44,291 bases of DNA from Deltaproteobacteria bacterium (GTDB taxonomy: Bacteria > Desulfobacterota > Binatia > Binatales > Binataceae). Positions 29,357 through 38,987 of the stretch are shown here, one piece after another. The notes under the pieces are model-generated. The model worked only from the letters and a program-made list of their open reading frames with translations, ran no database searches and was not told the DNA's origin. The first letter of the stretch is position 1. Each line of letters starts with the position of its first letter. The stretch lies in NCBI GenBank assembly GCA_021827495.1, contig JAKAVN010000013.1:1-44291 (forward strand). The letters are read 5' to 3'. The translations under genes and the position numbers were made by a program.

Positions 29357-30682
29357 GTGAGTGCGGCGAACCCCAACGGCCGGGCGGAAATCTTCAGGCA
29401 GCGGCGCGCGCGCTTCATGGCCGAGATCGGCGCGGCGGCCGCGATCCTGCCGAGCGCCCCGGTCGCGGTCCGGTCCAACGACGTCGAGTTCGGCTACCGC
29501 CAGGACAGCGACTTCTACTACCTGACCGGCTTCGCCGAGCCCCAGTCGCTGGCGCTGTTCGCGCCGGGCCACAAAGACGGCGAGTTCGTGCTGTTCGTGC
29601 GGCCGCGGGACCGCGAGCGCGAGACCTGGACCGGGCGGCGCGCCGGGGTCGAGGGCGCGATGCTCGATTACGGCGCGGACAAAGCCTACGTCGTCGACGA
29701 GATCGACCGCGTGCTGCCGCGCTATCTCGAAGTGGTCGAGCGCGTCTACTACCCGCTCGGCAACAACGAGCGAATGAACGCGCGGGTGCTCGAGCTGATG
29801 CGCGGGGCGCAGGTGATGCGGCCGCGGACCGGCGCGGGGCCGGTCGCGATGCTCGATCCGCGAGAGCTAATCCACGAGGCGCGGTTGAAGAAGCGGCCCG
29901 AGGAGCTGGACGCGATGCGCCGGGCGATCGCGATCTCGTGCGAGGCCCACAGGGCCGCGATGCGCCGCGCGCGGGGCGGGATGATGGAGTGGGAGATCGA
30001 GGCGCTGGTCGATTATGCGTTTCGCTCGCGCGGCGCCGCCGGCCCGAGCTATCCATCGATCATCGCCTCGGGCCCCAATGCCGCCATCCTGCATTACATC
30101 CAAAACGACCGCCAGATGCGCAGCGGCGAGCTGCTGCTGATCGACGCGGGATGCGAGTACGACTTTTACGCCTCCGACGTGACCCGCACCTTTCCGGTCG
30201 GCGCGCGCTTCAACTCGGCGCAGCGCGCGCTCTATTCGGTCGTGCTTGAGGCGCAGCGCGGCGGGATCGAATCGATCAAGCCGGGCGTCCGCTTCGACGA
30301 GGTGCACGAAGCCGCGCTGCGCGTGCTGGTGGCCGGCATGATCGACCTCGGCCTGGTCAAGGGGCCGCTCGACGCCGCGGTCACGTCGGGCGCGTACGGC
30401 CGCTACTATATGCATCGCACCAGCCACTGGCTCGGGATGGATGTGCACGACGTCGGGCTGTACCGCGTCGGCGGGAGCTCGCGTGTGCTCGAGCCGTCGA
30501 TGGTTTTGACGGTCGAGCCGGGGATCTACGTTTCGCCCGACGATGACGATGCGCCGGAGCCTCTGCGCGGCGTCGGCATCCGGATCGAGGACGACGTCCT
30601 GGTCACACCGGAGGGCCGCGAAGTGCTGACCGCGGCGATTCCCAAGACCATCGACGAGATCGAAGCGCTCACGGCGCCGTAA
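29357..30682 (+). CDS. pepP: Xaa-Pro aminopeptidase (aminopeptidase P, M24B)
   Basis: This cytoplasmic metallopeptidase removes N-terminal residues preceding proline. The GTG at 29357 (VSAANPNGRAEIF) gives 441 residues, the family's usual size; the open frame upstream overlaps the gluconolactonase relic and is not conserved. Metal ligands D263, D274, H357, E387 and E411 are present in LLIDAGCEYDFYASDVTRTF, SHWLGMDVHD, VEPGIY and IRIEDD. The N-terminal AMP_N domain has YRQDSDFYYLTGF. It begins 29 bp after the relic. Confidence 0.93.
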   Translation: MSAANPNGRAEIFRQRRARFMAEIGAAAAILPSAPVAVRSNDVEFGYRQDSDFYYLTGFAEPQSLALFAPGHKDGEFVLFVRPRDRERETWTGRRAGVEGAMLDYGADKAYVVDEIDRVLPRYLEVVERVYYPLGNNERMNARVLELMRGAQVMRPRTGAGPVAMLDPRELIHEARLKKRPEELDAMRRAIAISCEAHRAAMRRARGGMMEWEIEALVDYAFRSRGAAGPSYPSIIASGPNAAILHYIQNDRQMRSGELLLIDAGCEYDFYASDVTRTFPVGARFNSAQRALYSVVLEAQRGGIESIKPGVRFDEVHEAALRVLVAGMIDLGLVKGPLDAAVTSGAYGRYYMHRTSHWLGMDVHDVGLYRVGGSSRVLEPSMVLTVEPGIYVSPDDDDAPEPLRGVGIRIEDDVLVTPEGREVLTAAIPKTIDEIEALTAP

Positions 30683-30961
30683 GGCACTGCGTTGGGGTTG
30701 CTAGCGTTCTGCGGCCGCTTCAGGGGTGCTGTACCTTTGTAGGAGGCCACCCGCTTAAATTTCGGGCACCCAGCGATCGCCGCAGCCGTTCCGAAAACGC
30801 AAGGTGCCCGCGTCAACCGTAGAGCCCTTCGCTCATATCTGACGTGAACGCAACTCGCATCTAGCCGTCAGCGGCGCGTTGGACTTATCAAACCGGCGAC
30901 AAGTTCGAACACGGCGTATCGAGTGCGCAGTTCAACGAGCTCGACTGTGCTAGGAATCCTT
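30683..30961. other. Intergenic region between convergent pepP and hypE, with a spaced inverted repeat
   Basis: The 279-bp space holds no convincing gene. A perfect 8-bp inverted repeat CGGGCACC (30763-30770) / GGTGCCCG (30803-30810) with a 32-nt spacer is the only clear structure; it has no T run. Transcripts from both sides must end here, but I cannot point to a strong intrinsic terminator. Confidence 0.4.
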
Positions 30962-32029
30962 TCAACAGATGCGCGGAAGTTGCGCCCCGGCGAGCACGTC
31001 GAGCAGGCGGGTCGTTCCGAACGCAGTTCGCAGCAGCACACGCGGCGCCGCGCTTCGCGTGACGACGCCGATGCGGCGGGAGTCACTGCCGAGCGGATGA
31101 CGGCGCATCGCGGCAAGCACTTGGTCCGAACCTCCGCTATGGGCGATCGCAACCAGTCTGCCCTCGCACGCCACATATAACGGATCGAGACCGAGGATTT
31201 CGCACGCTGCGCGGACGCCGTCGCGCACCGGCACTGCCGTTTCCTCGATGAGTATTTCGACGCCGGAGCTTTTCGCCAGCTCGTTGACGACGGTGGCGAC
31301 GCCGCCGCGCGTGGGATCGCGCATGCATCGAATCGTCCCACCGCTTTTCAGCATCAGGGAAACAAGGCCATTGAGCGAGGCGCTGTCACTGACGATCGTG
31401 GTCTGGAATTCAAGCCCCTCGCGTGCCGACATCACGGCGATTCCGTGATCTCCGATCGGTCCACTGACTAACACTGCGTCGCCAACCTGAATGCGCTCGG
31501 GTCCGAGCTCGATATTGCCCGCGACCACACCGATGCCGCTGGTCGTGATGAAGAGGCCGTCGGCCTTGCCGTGCTCGACAACCTTGGTGTCCGCCGCGAT
31601 TACTGCAACGCCGGCGCGGTCGGCCGCTCCGCGCATCGATTGCACGATCGCTTCGAGTTCCGCGATCGGAAACCCCTCTTCGAGGATGAACGCGGCCGAC
31701 AGTCCGATCGGCTGGCCGCCCGCCACCGCAAGATCGTTGACCGTACCGTTGACTGCGAGCGAACCGATGTCGCCGCCTGGGAATCGAAGCGGATTTACCA
31801 CGAACGAATCGGTAGTGAACACGACGCGACTCGCGCCGACCTGCACTTCGGCACTGTCGTTCAGTCGATCCAGCAGTGGGTTCGAAAGGGCGGGCAGAAA
31901 CACCCTGCGCACCAGTTCCGCCGTCAGCCGCCCGCCGCTTCCGTGACCAAGCACGACGGCCTCGCCCTTGCGAGCGGACACGGGGCGGCCAAGTGCGGCC
32001 GGCAAGCCGTTCCGATCCGGATCGCTCAT
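30962..32029 (-). CDS. hypE: Hydrogenase maturation protein HypE
   Basis: HypE dehydrates the carbamoyl group received from HypF to make the cyanide ligand of the NiFe site. From the ATG at 32029, which overlaps the hypD stop as ATGA, it has 355 residues. It has the PurM-like ATP-binding fold with [35 protein letters not shown] and [16 protein letters not shown]. It ends in the obligatory LPRIC with the thiocyanate-forming C-terminal Cys. It is the last gene of the operon. Confidence 0.97.
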   Translation of the reverse strand: MSDPDRNGLPAALGRPVSARKGEAVVLGHGSGGRLTAELVRRVFLPALSNPLLDRLNDSAEVQVGASRVVFTTDSFVVNPLRFPGGDIGSLAVNGTVNDLAVAGGQPIGLSAAFILEEGFPIAELEAIVQSMRGAADRAGVAVIAADTKVVEHGKADGLFITTSGIGVVAGNIELGPERIQVGDAVLVSGPIGDHGIAVMSAREGLEFQTTIVSDSASLNGLVSLMLKSGGTIRCMRDPTRGGVATVVNELAKSSGVEILIEETAVPVRDGVRAACEILGLDPLYVACEGRLVAIAHSGGSDQVLAAMRRHPLGSDSRRIGVVTRSAAPRVLLRTAFGTTRLLDVLAGAQLPRIC

Positions 32030-33138
32030 TTCGCCTCCGTCGCCGCTGCCGCCAGCCGGCCGGCGCCGAAATACGCGGCGCATGCGCCTTCGGCGGAAAC
32101 CATCGGAGCGCCGAGCGGATGATCCGGCGTGCACGAGCTTCCAAAGGCCGGGCATTGTAGAGGTTTGAGCAGCCCGCGCAGCACCTCGCCGGCGCGACAT
32201 TCGATGGGCTCATTCGCGCGCGTTTGCGTCAGGCCGAACCGCCGAATCGCATCGTAAGCCGCATAGCGATCGCTCAGGGCCAGTGCGCTTTTTGGCAGCG
32301 TGGCGAACCCGCGCCATCGGCGATCGACAAAGGTGAACACTTCCGCCATCAGACCGCGCGCGGCGACGTTGCCCTCGTTCCTCACGGAGCGCGCGTATTG
32401 ATTTTCGACCTCGGCTCGGCCCTCTTCGAGTTGCGCCACACACATCGCCACGCCTTGCAGCAGATCCACGGGCTCAAAACCGGTGACAATGATCGGCACT
32501 TTGAATTTCTCAACCAGCGGCCGGTACTCGTCGATTCCCATGACCGTGCATACGTGGCCTGCCGCCAGAAATCCCTGCACGCGATTGTCGTCCGAAGAAA
32601 GTATCGCCTCGATCGCCGGCGGAACGCGCACGTGCGCCGCGATAACCGAAAAGTTGGGGACCTTGAGGCGCGCGGCCTGATGCACCACCATCGCGGTGGT
32701 CGGCGCGGTCGTTTCAAAACCCACCGCAAAGAACACCACCTCGCGTATCGGCTCGCGGCGCGCAAGTTCGAGCGCATCGAGCGGCGAATAAACCACGCGC
32801 ACATCTGCGCCGGCCGCGCGCGCGTCAAAAAGATCGCAGGTCGAACCGGGCACACGGAGCATGTCACCGAACGAACATAGTGTGATCTTCGGACGTGTGG
32901 ACAGCTCGATCGCAAGGTCGATCATCCCGATTGGCGTCACGCATACGGGGCATCCAGGGCCGTGAACCAGCGTCACTGTGCGCGGCAGCAATTCATCGAG
33001 TCCATAGCGGACGATGGTGTGGGTCTGCCCGCCGCAAACCTCCATGATGGTCCAGGGTCGCGTGGTCGCTCCACGAATCTGCCCGATCAGCGCACGGACG
33101 ATGGCCGCATCGCGAAATTCGTCGAGGAATTTCATCAC
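32026..33138 (-). CDS. hypD: Hydrogenase maturation protein HypD
   Basis: HypD is the [4Fe-4S] scaffold on which the Fe(CN)2CO unit is assembled with HypC. Conserved cysteines are C35 (EVCGGQTHT) and C63/C66 ([10 protein letters not shown]), with further Cys in [10 protein letters not shown] and in the C-terminal cluster ([11 protein letters not shown] onward). Length 370 is typical. The start is GTG at 33138 or the adjoining ATG at 33135; both overlap the hypC stop. The stop overlaps the hypE start. Confidence 0.97.
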   Translation of the reverse strand: MMKFLDEFRDAAIVRALIGQIRGATTRPWTIMEVCGGQTHTIVRYGLDELLPRTVTLVHGPGCPVCVTPIGMIDLAIELSTRPKITLCSFGDMLRVPGSTCDLFDARAAGADVRVVYSPLDALELARREPIREVVFFAVGFETTAPTTAMVVHQAARLKVPNFSVIAAHVRVPPAIEAILSSDDNRVQGFLAAGHVCTVMGIDEYRPLVEKFKVPIIVTGFEPVDLLQGVAMCVAQLEEGRAEVENQYARSVRNEGNVAARGLMAEVFTFVDRRWRGFATLPKSALALSDRYAAYDAIRRFGLTQTRANEPIECRAGEVLRGLLKPLQCPAFGSSCTPDHPLGAPMVSAEGACAAYFGAGRLAAAATEAK

Positions 33139-33380
33139 TCGTTTTCCTCCGCGAGCTGCGTTTCGATTTCGCGGGCGAGTTCCAGCGTTCGCGCCGCTGC
33201 CTGCTCATCCACCCTGCTAATCGCGAAACCCGCGTGCACGATCGCATAATCCCCGATCAGCGCCTCCGGCACATAGGCGAGGCAGACCTTGCGCGTGACG
33301 CCGCCAAAGTCGATTTCGCCCATCCGCAGACCCTGCTCATCGATGATCCTGACTATCCTGCCGGGAATGCCCAGACACAT
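33135..33380 (-). CDS. hypC: Hydrogenase maturation chaperone HypC
   Basis: HypC carries the iron unit and hands it to the large-subunit precursor. The 81 residues begin MCLGIPGRI with the essential Cys2, followed by [15 protein letters not shown] and [12 protein letters not shown]. The N-terminal 44 bp lie inside the 3' end of the hypF fusion gene, and the 3' end overlaps hypD, so all are translationally coupled. Confidence 0.96.
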   Translation of the reverse strand: MCLGIPGRIVRIIDEQGLRMGEIDFGGVTRKVCLAYVPEALIGDYAIVHAGFAISRVDEQAAARTLELAREIETQLAEENE

Positions 33381-36111
33381 GAAGAACCTCCAACGATCCA
33401 GAGCTCAGGCGAGCGGCCGCGACGACGGCTTGCCCCAAAGCCAATCCGCCGTCGTTAGCCGGCACCCGGTGATGCACCAGGACGCTGAATCCTTCCCGCT
33501 CGAGCCGCGCGATCGCCGCCGCTTGCAGCAAACGATTTTGAAAACATCCACCGCTCAACGCTACGACCTCGATGCCGCTTTTCACGCGCGCGTCCAGCGC
33601 CATTCGCACCGCAACCCCGGCCATCGTGTCGTGAAAAACCCGCGCGATCCTGGCCTTCGGCGTTCCGTTCTCGAGATCTCCGATGATCGCGGCCAGTATG
33701 TCTCGGGTCTGGATCGCCTGGTCGCGGATCGAAAACGGATAGCTGTGATTCTCCGGAGGCGAACTGCGCGCCAGCGTTTCCAGTTCGATCGCCGCCTGTG
33801 CTTCGTAGGTGATTTCGTCGCGCACGCCAAGCAGCGCCGCGACCGCATCGAACAGCCGGCCGCAACTGGACGTCTGAATCGTGTTGATGCCGCGACCGAC
33901 CATCGTTGCGAGAATGCGTGCATGTTCTTCGCCCACGAGCCCTGATATTCGATCGCCACACTTCGATCCGAACAGTGCGAGCAGGAAGGCGGCGGCGATC
34001 CGCGCAGGGTGGCGGACCGCGGTGTCGCCGCCGGCAAGCGGCAGGTACTGGAGGTGCGAAACCCGGCGGAAGTCCTGATAGCCGGCGATCATTGCCTCGC
34101 CGCCCCAGCTTGCGCCATCGACGCCATAGCCGGTCCCATCAAACGCGATACCGATCACGGGGCCCTTATGGCCGTTTTCAGCCATGCACGCGGCGATGTG
34201 CGCATGATGGTGCTGCACGCCCATAGTGTGCGCGCCAAGGCGCTCGGCTAATTCGCGCCCGAACGCTTGCGGATGTAGATCGTGAACCGCGACCTGCGGC
34301 CTAATGCCGCTCATGGCGATCCATTTCTCCAGCGCGTCGCGAAAGTGATCCTGCGTCGCCATGCTCTCCAGCGTGCCGATGTGCTGGCTCATCAGGGCGA
34401 TGCCGTTCGCCAAAAGGCAGAAGCTGTTCTTGATCTCGCCGCCCGTACCGAGAAGCGGAACCGGCGCCGCAACCGGCACGCTGAGCGAACGCGGTGTGCT
34501 GCCACGGCTCAGCCGAACCGGTTCCGGGCCACGCGGCCCGGCAATCCAGACGCCGTCATCGCAGCGCTGATGAATCGGCCGGTTGTGCAACAGGAACGCG
34601 TCGATTTGATCCGCGAATACGGCACGCGCTTCATCGCCGCTCCGAGCCAGCGGCTCGCCCGGCCGGTTGGCGCTGGTCATAACGAGCGGGCGAGCGGCAT
34701 CGCGCATGATCAAGTGATGCAGGGGAGAATAGGCAAGCATTATTCCGACGTGGTCATTGCCCGGCGCGATCCCACGCGCGAGTTCAGCATCCTGGCGCCT
34801 GCGCAGCAGAACGATCGGCGCCGCTGGCGACTTGAGCAGCGCGGCTCCATCTTCGGAGACCTCCGCGAGGCGTCGTGCCGATTCGATTGAATCGACCATC
34901 ACGGCGAGCGGTTTGTGCGGACGCCGTTTGATAATCCGCAGCCGCGCGACGGCTGCTTCGCTGCGCGCATCGCATGCGAGATGGACGCCCCCGAGGCCCT
35001 GAACGGCAACAATACCGCCGGTGCGCAGAATCGCCGCCGCGCGCGCGATGCAGTCTTCACCCGCCGCCGTGTCTTGCCACCGTGGCGCCGCCACTTCGAG
35101 CCATGCTGTCGGACCGCACTCGGGACACGCGATCGGCTCGGCTCTGAAGCGCCGATTCGAGGGATCCAGATACTCGCGCCGGCATTGCTCGCACAACGGA
35201 AAGTCGCGCAGCGTGGTGTTCTCGCGATCGTAGGGCAACGCGCAGACCACGGTGAATCGCGGACCGCATGACGTGCAGTTGGTAAACGGATAGCGATAGC
35301 GGCGGTCGGCGGGATCGCGGATTTCGCGCACGCATTCGGGGCACGCGGCGAGGTCCGGCGGAATGATCGTTGCGGTGCGCCCGCGCTCGCTCGGCATCGC
35401 GGAAAACTCCGTATCGTTCCGGAGCGCCAACCGCTCGGCTGCGATGCTTTCAATCGCCGCCGCCGGTGGCAGCTCCGCCCGCACGCGCTGGCGAAATTCA
35501 TGCAGCGAAGCGCGGCGCCCTTCGATCTCGATCTCGACCCCGGAAGGAACGTTGCGCACGAAACCCGCGAGCCGCAGTGATTTCGCAAGCCGCCACACAA
35601 ACGGCCGCAACCCGACACCTTGGACCGTCCCAACTATAACCAGATGCTCGCGCTCCCGATCGTCGAATTCGACCGCTGTCGACCGCACCCGCTCAACGGC
35701 TCGGCCCACCGCCGCGCGCGTTTGGGAGGTTAGTCCGCGGCGCCGCGCTGTGTCCGCGGGTGCGATTTCAATGCCGATAATCCTGCCCACCGACGGCCCG
35801 CGCCCTAGCCTTCGAGCCAGTTGGATCGCCGCGGCGACGCCGAGATCGTGCGAAGAAACGAGGCGCGTAGCAGCGCCTCCCAGTTCATCGAACTTGATTT
35901 CATGGATCGTTCCCGGCGGCGCACCCGAACGCACCGCGTCGATCAGAATCGCGGCGTCGGCGCCGTCCAGCAAGTCCACGAGCGTCGAACCTGGGCGGTC
36001 GGCCGCGATCACTTCGCAATTCGGCGGCGGCGCCTCCGCGAGCATGCGTGCGGTCTCCAGCCCCGCGGCATCGTCGCCGAAGGGACTGCCGATTCCGATG
36101 ATCCGAATCAA
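33337..36111 (-). CDS. hypF: Fusion of hydrogenase maturation endopeptidase (HyaD/HycI-type) and carbamoyltransferase HypF
   Basis: A single 924-residue frame encodes two maturation enzymes. Residues 1-145 are an M52-type protease that trims the large-subunit C-terminus: GIGSPFGDDAAG, with nickel-sensing residues aligning to HybD E16, D62 and H93 as D14, D58 (ILIDAV) and H88 (SSHDL). Residues about 155-924 are a complete HypF: acylphosphatase with R169 in GTVQGVGLRPF, two zinc fingers (C257/C260/C279/C282 and C307/C310/C329/C332), a YrdC-like domain (KRRPHKPLAVM, TSANRPGEPL) and a Kae1-like domain with QHHHAHIAACM and FDGTGYGVDG. The ATG overlaps the stop of the large-subunit gene it processes. 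No frameshift or stop interrupts the junction. Confidence 0.93.
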   Translation of the reverse strand: MIRIIGIGSPFGDDAAGLETARMLAEAPPPNCEVIAADRPGSTLVDLLDGADAAILIDAVRSGAPPGTIHEIKFDELGGAATRLVSSHDLGVAAAIQLARRLGRGPSVGRIIGIEIAPADTARRRGLTSQTRAAVGRAVERVRSTAVEFDDREREHLVIVGTVQGVGLRPFVWRLAKSLRLAGFVRNVPSGVEIEIEGRRASLHEFRQRVRAELPPAAAIESIAAERLALRNDTEFSAMPSERGRTATIIPPDLAACPECVREIRDPADRRYRYPFTNCTSCGPRFTVVCALPYDRENTTLRDFPLCEQCRREYLDPSNRRFRAEPIACPECGPTAWLEVAAPRWQDTAAGEDCIARAAAILRTGGIVAVQGLGGVHLACDARSEAAVARLRIIKRRPHKPLAVMVDSIESARRLAEVSEDGAALLKSPAAPIVLLRRRQDAELARGIAPGNDHVGIMLAYSPLHHLIMRDAARPLVMTSANRPGEPLARSGDEARAVFADQIDAFLLHNRPIHQRCDDGVWIAGPRGPEPVRLSRGSTPRSLSVPVAAPVPLLGTGGEIKNSFCLLANGIALMSQHIGTLESMATQDHFRDALEKWIAMSGIRPQVAVHDLHPQAFGRELAERLGAHTMGVQHHHAHIAACMAENGHKGPVIGIAFDGTGYGVDGASWGGEAMIAGYQDFRRVSHLQYLPLAGGDTAVRHPARIAAAFLLALFGSKCGDRISGLVGEEHARILATMVGRGINTIQTSSCGRLFDAVAALLGVRDEITYEAQAAIELETLARSSPPENHSYPFSIRDQAIQTRDILAAIIGDLENGTPKARIARVFHDTMAGVAVRMALDARVKSGIEVVALSGGCFQNRLLQAAAIARLEREGFSVLVHHRVPANDGGLALGQAVVAAARLSSGSLEVLHVSGHSRQDSQDHR

Positions 36112-37412
36112 TGCCGTTCGATCTCGAGCTTAAGAAAATGCGTCGAACACGAGATGCACGGATCGTAGTTGCGAATCGCCACTTCGCACATGTGCGTGGC
36201 CTCCGCCAGGCTGCGTTGGATGAAGTCGGGCGCCAGCGCACGCAGGTCGGCTTCGATCCGCGCCTGGTTCTGCGATGTCGGCGGCACGATGCGCGCCGAG
36301 TGAATCAGGCCGCGCTCGTTAGTTTCGAAGGCGTGGTAGAGCGACCCGCGCGGCGCCTCGGTAATCGCGCGTCCGACACCGGAGCGCACTTCGAACGACG
36401 CGGCCGGCGCGGGTGGCGGCTGATAAGCGTCGAGTACCCTGACCGCTTCGTCGATCGCATACAGGACTTCGAGCGCGCGCGCGACGATGCCGGTGTATGG
36501 ATTCGAATTGGGCCAGGGAATTCCGGTTTCGCGCGCGACCGAGGTCACCTCCGGACCCATCCGATCGAGATTAAGGTTCACGCGAGCGAGCGGCCCCAAA
36601 AAGTAGGGTCCGCGGCCCTTCACCTTGCAGTGCAAGGCGTTCGAGTAAGGCACTTGATGCTCTTCGAAGAAATCGTCAAAGGCGTCGGGCGACGCATCGA
36701 TCCCCTTGCTCGAAGCCATGCGCCCCTCGTTCATCGGATATTCGTCCGGATGCCGCAGCGAGACGAATTCGATATCCCGGGTAACCGCGGGCAAGTCGAA
36801 GTGCGAGACCCATCGCACGCATTCGACCGCGTCGTCGCGCACGCGGAGAAGCTGTTCGCGCAGATCGGCGAGCTGATCGCGCCGCGGAACGCGGGTGAAG
36901 CCGCCGATGCACGCGCCCACCGGATGCACCGAACGGCCGCCGAGCGCTGCGACAATTGCGTTGCCGATTTTCTTGATTCTAAGGCCGCGCTCCACCGCCT
37001 CGCGATTCCTGTCGGCCAGCGTGATGATGCTGTCGCAGCCAAGGAAATCCGGCGCCGCCAGCATGTGAATGTGCAGCGCGTGGCTTTCAATCCATTCGCC
37101 ACAGAGGTACAGGCGCCGCAGTTCGCGGACGGCCGGATCGATCGTGAGGCCGTACAGGCCTTCGAACGCGTGAACCGTGCTCATCTGATATGCGACCGGG
37201 CAGATGCCGCAAATCCGCGCGGTAAGGTCCGGCGCTTCACGCGAGTCACGTCCGCGCAGGAAGGCTTCGAAGAACCGCGGCGGTTCGAAAATCTCCAGGC
37301 GAAGCTCGATCAACGCGCCGTCCCGCAGGTGGATGCGCAGGGCGGCTTCGCCCTCGGCGCGGGTGAGATAGTTGACCCGGATGGTTCTACTTTTTGTCCG
37401 CCGCGATGGCAT
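36108..37412 (-). CDS. hydA: [NiFe] hydrogenase large (alpha) subunit, group 3b type
   Basis: This subunit holds the NiFe(CN)2CO active site. The two cysteine pairs are C68/C71 in ARICGICPVA and C419/C422 in DPCISCSTH; the group 3b pattern CISCxTHFL is clear. Maturation cleavage is expected after H425, leaving a 9-residue tail FLKLEIERH for removal. N-terminal TRAEGEAA carries the conserved Glu. Length 434 is typical for group 3b. Its start overlaps the small-subunit stop by 26 bp and its stop overlaps the protease-HypF start. Confidence 0.95.
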   Translation of the reverse strand: MPSRRTKSRTIRVNYLTRAEGEAALRIHLRDGALIELRLEIFEPPRFFEAFLRGRDSREAPDLTARICGICPVAYQMSTVHAFEGLYGLTIDPAVRELRRLYLCGEWIESHALHIHMLAAPDFLGCDSIITLADRNREAVERGLRIKKIGNAIVAALGGRSVHPVGACIGGFTRVPRRDQLADLREQLLRVRDDAVECVRWVSHFDLPAVTRDIEFVSLRHPDEYPMNEGRMASSKGIDASPDAFDDFFEEHQVPYSNALHCKVKGRGPYFLGPLARVNLNLDRMGPEVTSVARETGIPWPNSNPYTGIVARALEVLYAIDEAVRVLDAYQPPPAPAASFEVRSGVGRAITEAPRGSLYHAFETNERGLIHSARIVPPTSQNQARIEADLRALAPDFIQRSLAEATHMCEVAIRNYDPCISCSTHFLKLEIERH

Positions 37413-38163
37413 CCGCGGTCTCCCGCCACGGCCGCACGTATCCGTTTATTCCGCGCAAGCGGCGCACCGCGTCGTCGCCGGTGACGCCTTGGCTGGCCAG
37501 CAATCTCGCGAACGATTCCATATTCTGATCGTCAGCCGGCCCGAAGCATCCATAGCATCCACGATTGAACGCCGGACACAGCGCGCCGCATCCCGTACGC
37601 GTCACGGGGCCTAGGCACGGCGCGCCGCGCGCCACCACCACGCACACGTTGCCGCGCCGCTTACAATCCATGCACACGCTGTACGCCGGCAGAACCGGCC
37701 GCGCCTTGGACAACAGCGATCGCACCACGGCGAGAAGCTGATGCTGGTCGACGGGGCAACCCCACACTTCGCAGTCCACGCGAACGTGCTCCGAAATGGG
37801 AGTCGATGTCGAAAGCGTAGAGATGAACTCCGGGCTCGGATAGGTCACGCGCCTATATTGCTCCACATCGGCCCAGTTGCGCAGCGCCTGAATTCCGCCC
37901 GCGGTAGCGCACGCACCGATCGTGGCGAGATAGTGGCTTTCTTCGCGCACCTTGATGATGCGGCGCGCATCGTCGGGAGTGGTAATGCTGCCTTCGACGA
38001 AGGCGATATCGTACGGGCCTTCGAGCGCGCGGCTTCGCGCTTCGGGAAAATAAACGAAGTCCACCTGCCCGGCGAGCTTGAGGAGTTCGTCCTCGGCGTT
38101 CAGGAATTGCAACTGGCAGCCGTCGCACGAGGCGAACTTGAATACCGCGGCGCGAGGTTTCAT
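37387..38163 (-). CDS. hydD: [NiFe] hydrogenase small (delta) subunit, group 3b type
   Basis: This 258-residue subunit relays electrons from the NiFe site. The proximal-cluster ligands are C13 and C16 (SCDGCQLQFL), C85 (GACATAGG) and C136 (WGCPVDQHQ). Further cysteines C164, C167, C174, C183, C192, C196, C203 and C206 can supply two more clusters. No Tat signal is present, so the enzyme is cytoplasmic. The ATG at 38163 overlaps the hydG stop (ATGA). Confidence 0.94.
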   Translation of the reverse strand: MKPRAAVFKFASCDGCQLQFLNAEDELLKLAGQVDFVYFPEARSRALEGPYDIAFVEGSITTPDDARRIIKVREESHYLATIGACATAGGIQALRNWADVEQYRRVTYPSPEFISTLSTSTPISEHVRVDCEVWGCPVDQHQLLAVVRSLLSKARPVLPAYSVCMDCKRRGNVCVVVARGAPCLGPVTRTGCGALCPAFNRGCYGCFGPADDQNMESFARLLASQGVTGDDAVRRLRGINGYVRPWRETADAIAADKK

Positions 38164-38987
38164 ATGCCCGATAGACCGAACAGCTCCCGGACCGTGCGAT
38201 ATGAAAATACAGGTCCGCTCTTGCACACAAAATGCTCGCGATACTGGCAATGGCCGCAGAGCCCGACCGCGCACTCCATCCGCCGTTCCAGCGAAAGATG
38301 GATAGCGTCGTCGCCGATACCCTTTTGCCGCAGCGCATGAGCCGCGAATCGCATCATCACCTCCGGGCCGCACATCATCACGATCGACGACGGCGGCACC
38401 GTGAGCTCGTCGAAAAGCTCCGTCACCACGCCGATTTTATAGCGCCAGCTTTTGTCGGGCTGATCCGCCGTCAGGTAAACCCGCGTGCGCGGTGCGCGGC
38501 GCCACTCGTCGAAGCGCTCGCGGTACAGAAGATCATTCGGTGTCCTGACGCCGTGCAGGATGTGCAGTTCGCCGTATTGGTCGCGGCGGCGGAATATGTA
38601 GTTGATAAGCCCGACGACCGGGGCGCATCCGAGGCCGCCGGTGATGATCACCACGTCGCGGCCGCGGGCCTCTTCGACCGGCCAGCCGTTGCCGTACGGA
38701 CCGCGTACTCCCACCACGTCACCGACTTTCCATCCAGCCATCACGCCCGTGACGCGCCCGGCAATCCGGATGGTATGTTCCAAGTGTTCGGGGTCGCCCG
38801 GATCGGAGACGATCGAAATCGGGACCTCGCCGACGCCGAAGGCGTAGAGCATGTTGAACTGCCCGGCCCTGAAGCTATACGCACGTCGCACGGCATTGTC
38901 GACGAGGCGCATACTGAACGTGTATATGCCCGCGGTCTCCGTTCGGCGTCCCGTAATGCGCGCCGGACATATCATGTAAGGAGTCAC
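38160..38987 (-). CDS. hydG: Group 3b hydrogenase gamma subunit: FAD/NAD(P)-binding, [2Fe-2S] diaphorase
   Basis: This is the pyridine-nucleotide-binding subunit of the ferredoxin-NADP reductase superfamily. The FAD region has YSFRAGQFNML and VPISIVSDPG; the NAD(P) site has DVVIITGGLGCAPVVGLI. A C-terminal [2Fe-2S] motif is CAVGLCGHCQ with a further Cys at HFVCKSGP. The GTG at 38987 overlaps the hydB stop (GTGA) and gives 275 residues; ATG 38975 is an alternative. The open frame further upstream is only a shadow over hydB. Confidence 0.93.
   Translation of the reverse strand: MTPYMICPARITGRRTETAGIYTFSMRLVDNAVRRAYSFRAGQFNMLYAFGVGEVPISIVSDPGDPEHLEHTIRIAGRVTGVMAGWKVGDVVGVRGPYGNGWPVEEARGRDVVIITGGLGCAPVVGLINYIFRRRDQYGELHILHGVRTPNDLLYRERFDEWRRAPRTRVYLTADQPDKSWRYKIGVVTELFDELTVPPSSIVMMCGPEVMMRFAAHALRQKGIGDDAIHLSLERRMECAVGLCGHCQYREHFVCKSGPVFSYRTVRELFGLSGI

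Noticed and set aside
36108-37412. A [NiFeSe] type active site in the hydrogenase
   Set aside because: The large-subunit C-terminal motif is DPCISCSTH with Cys codons, no in-frame TGA.
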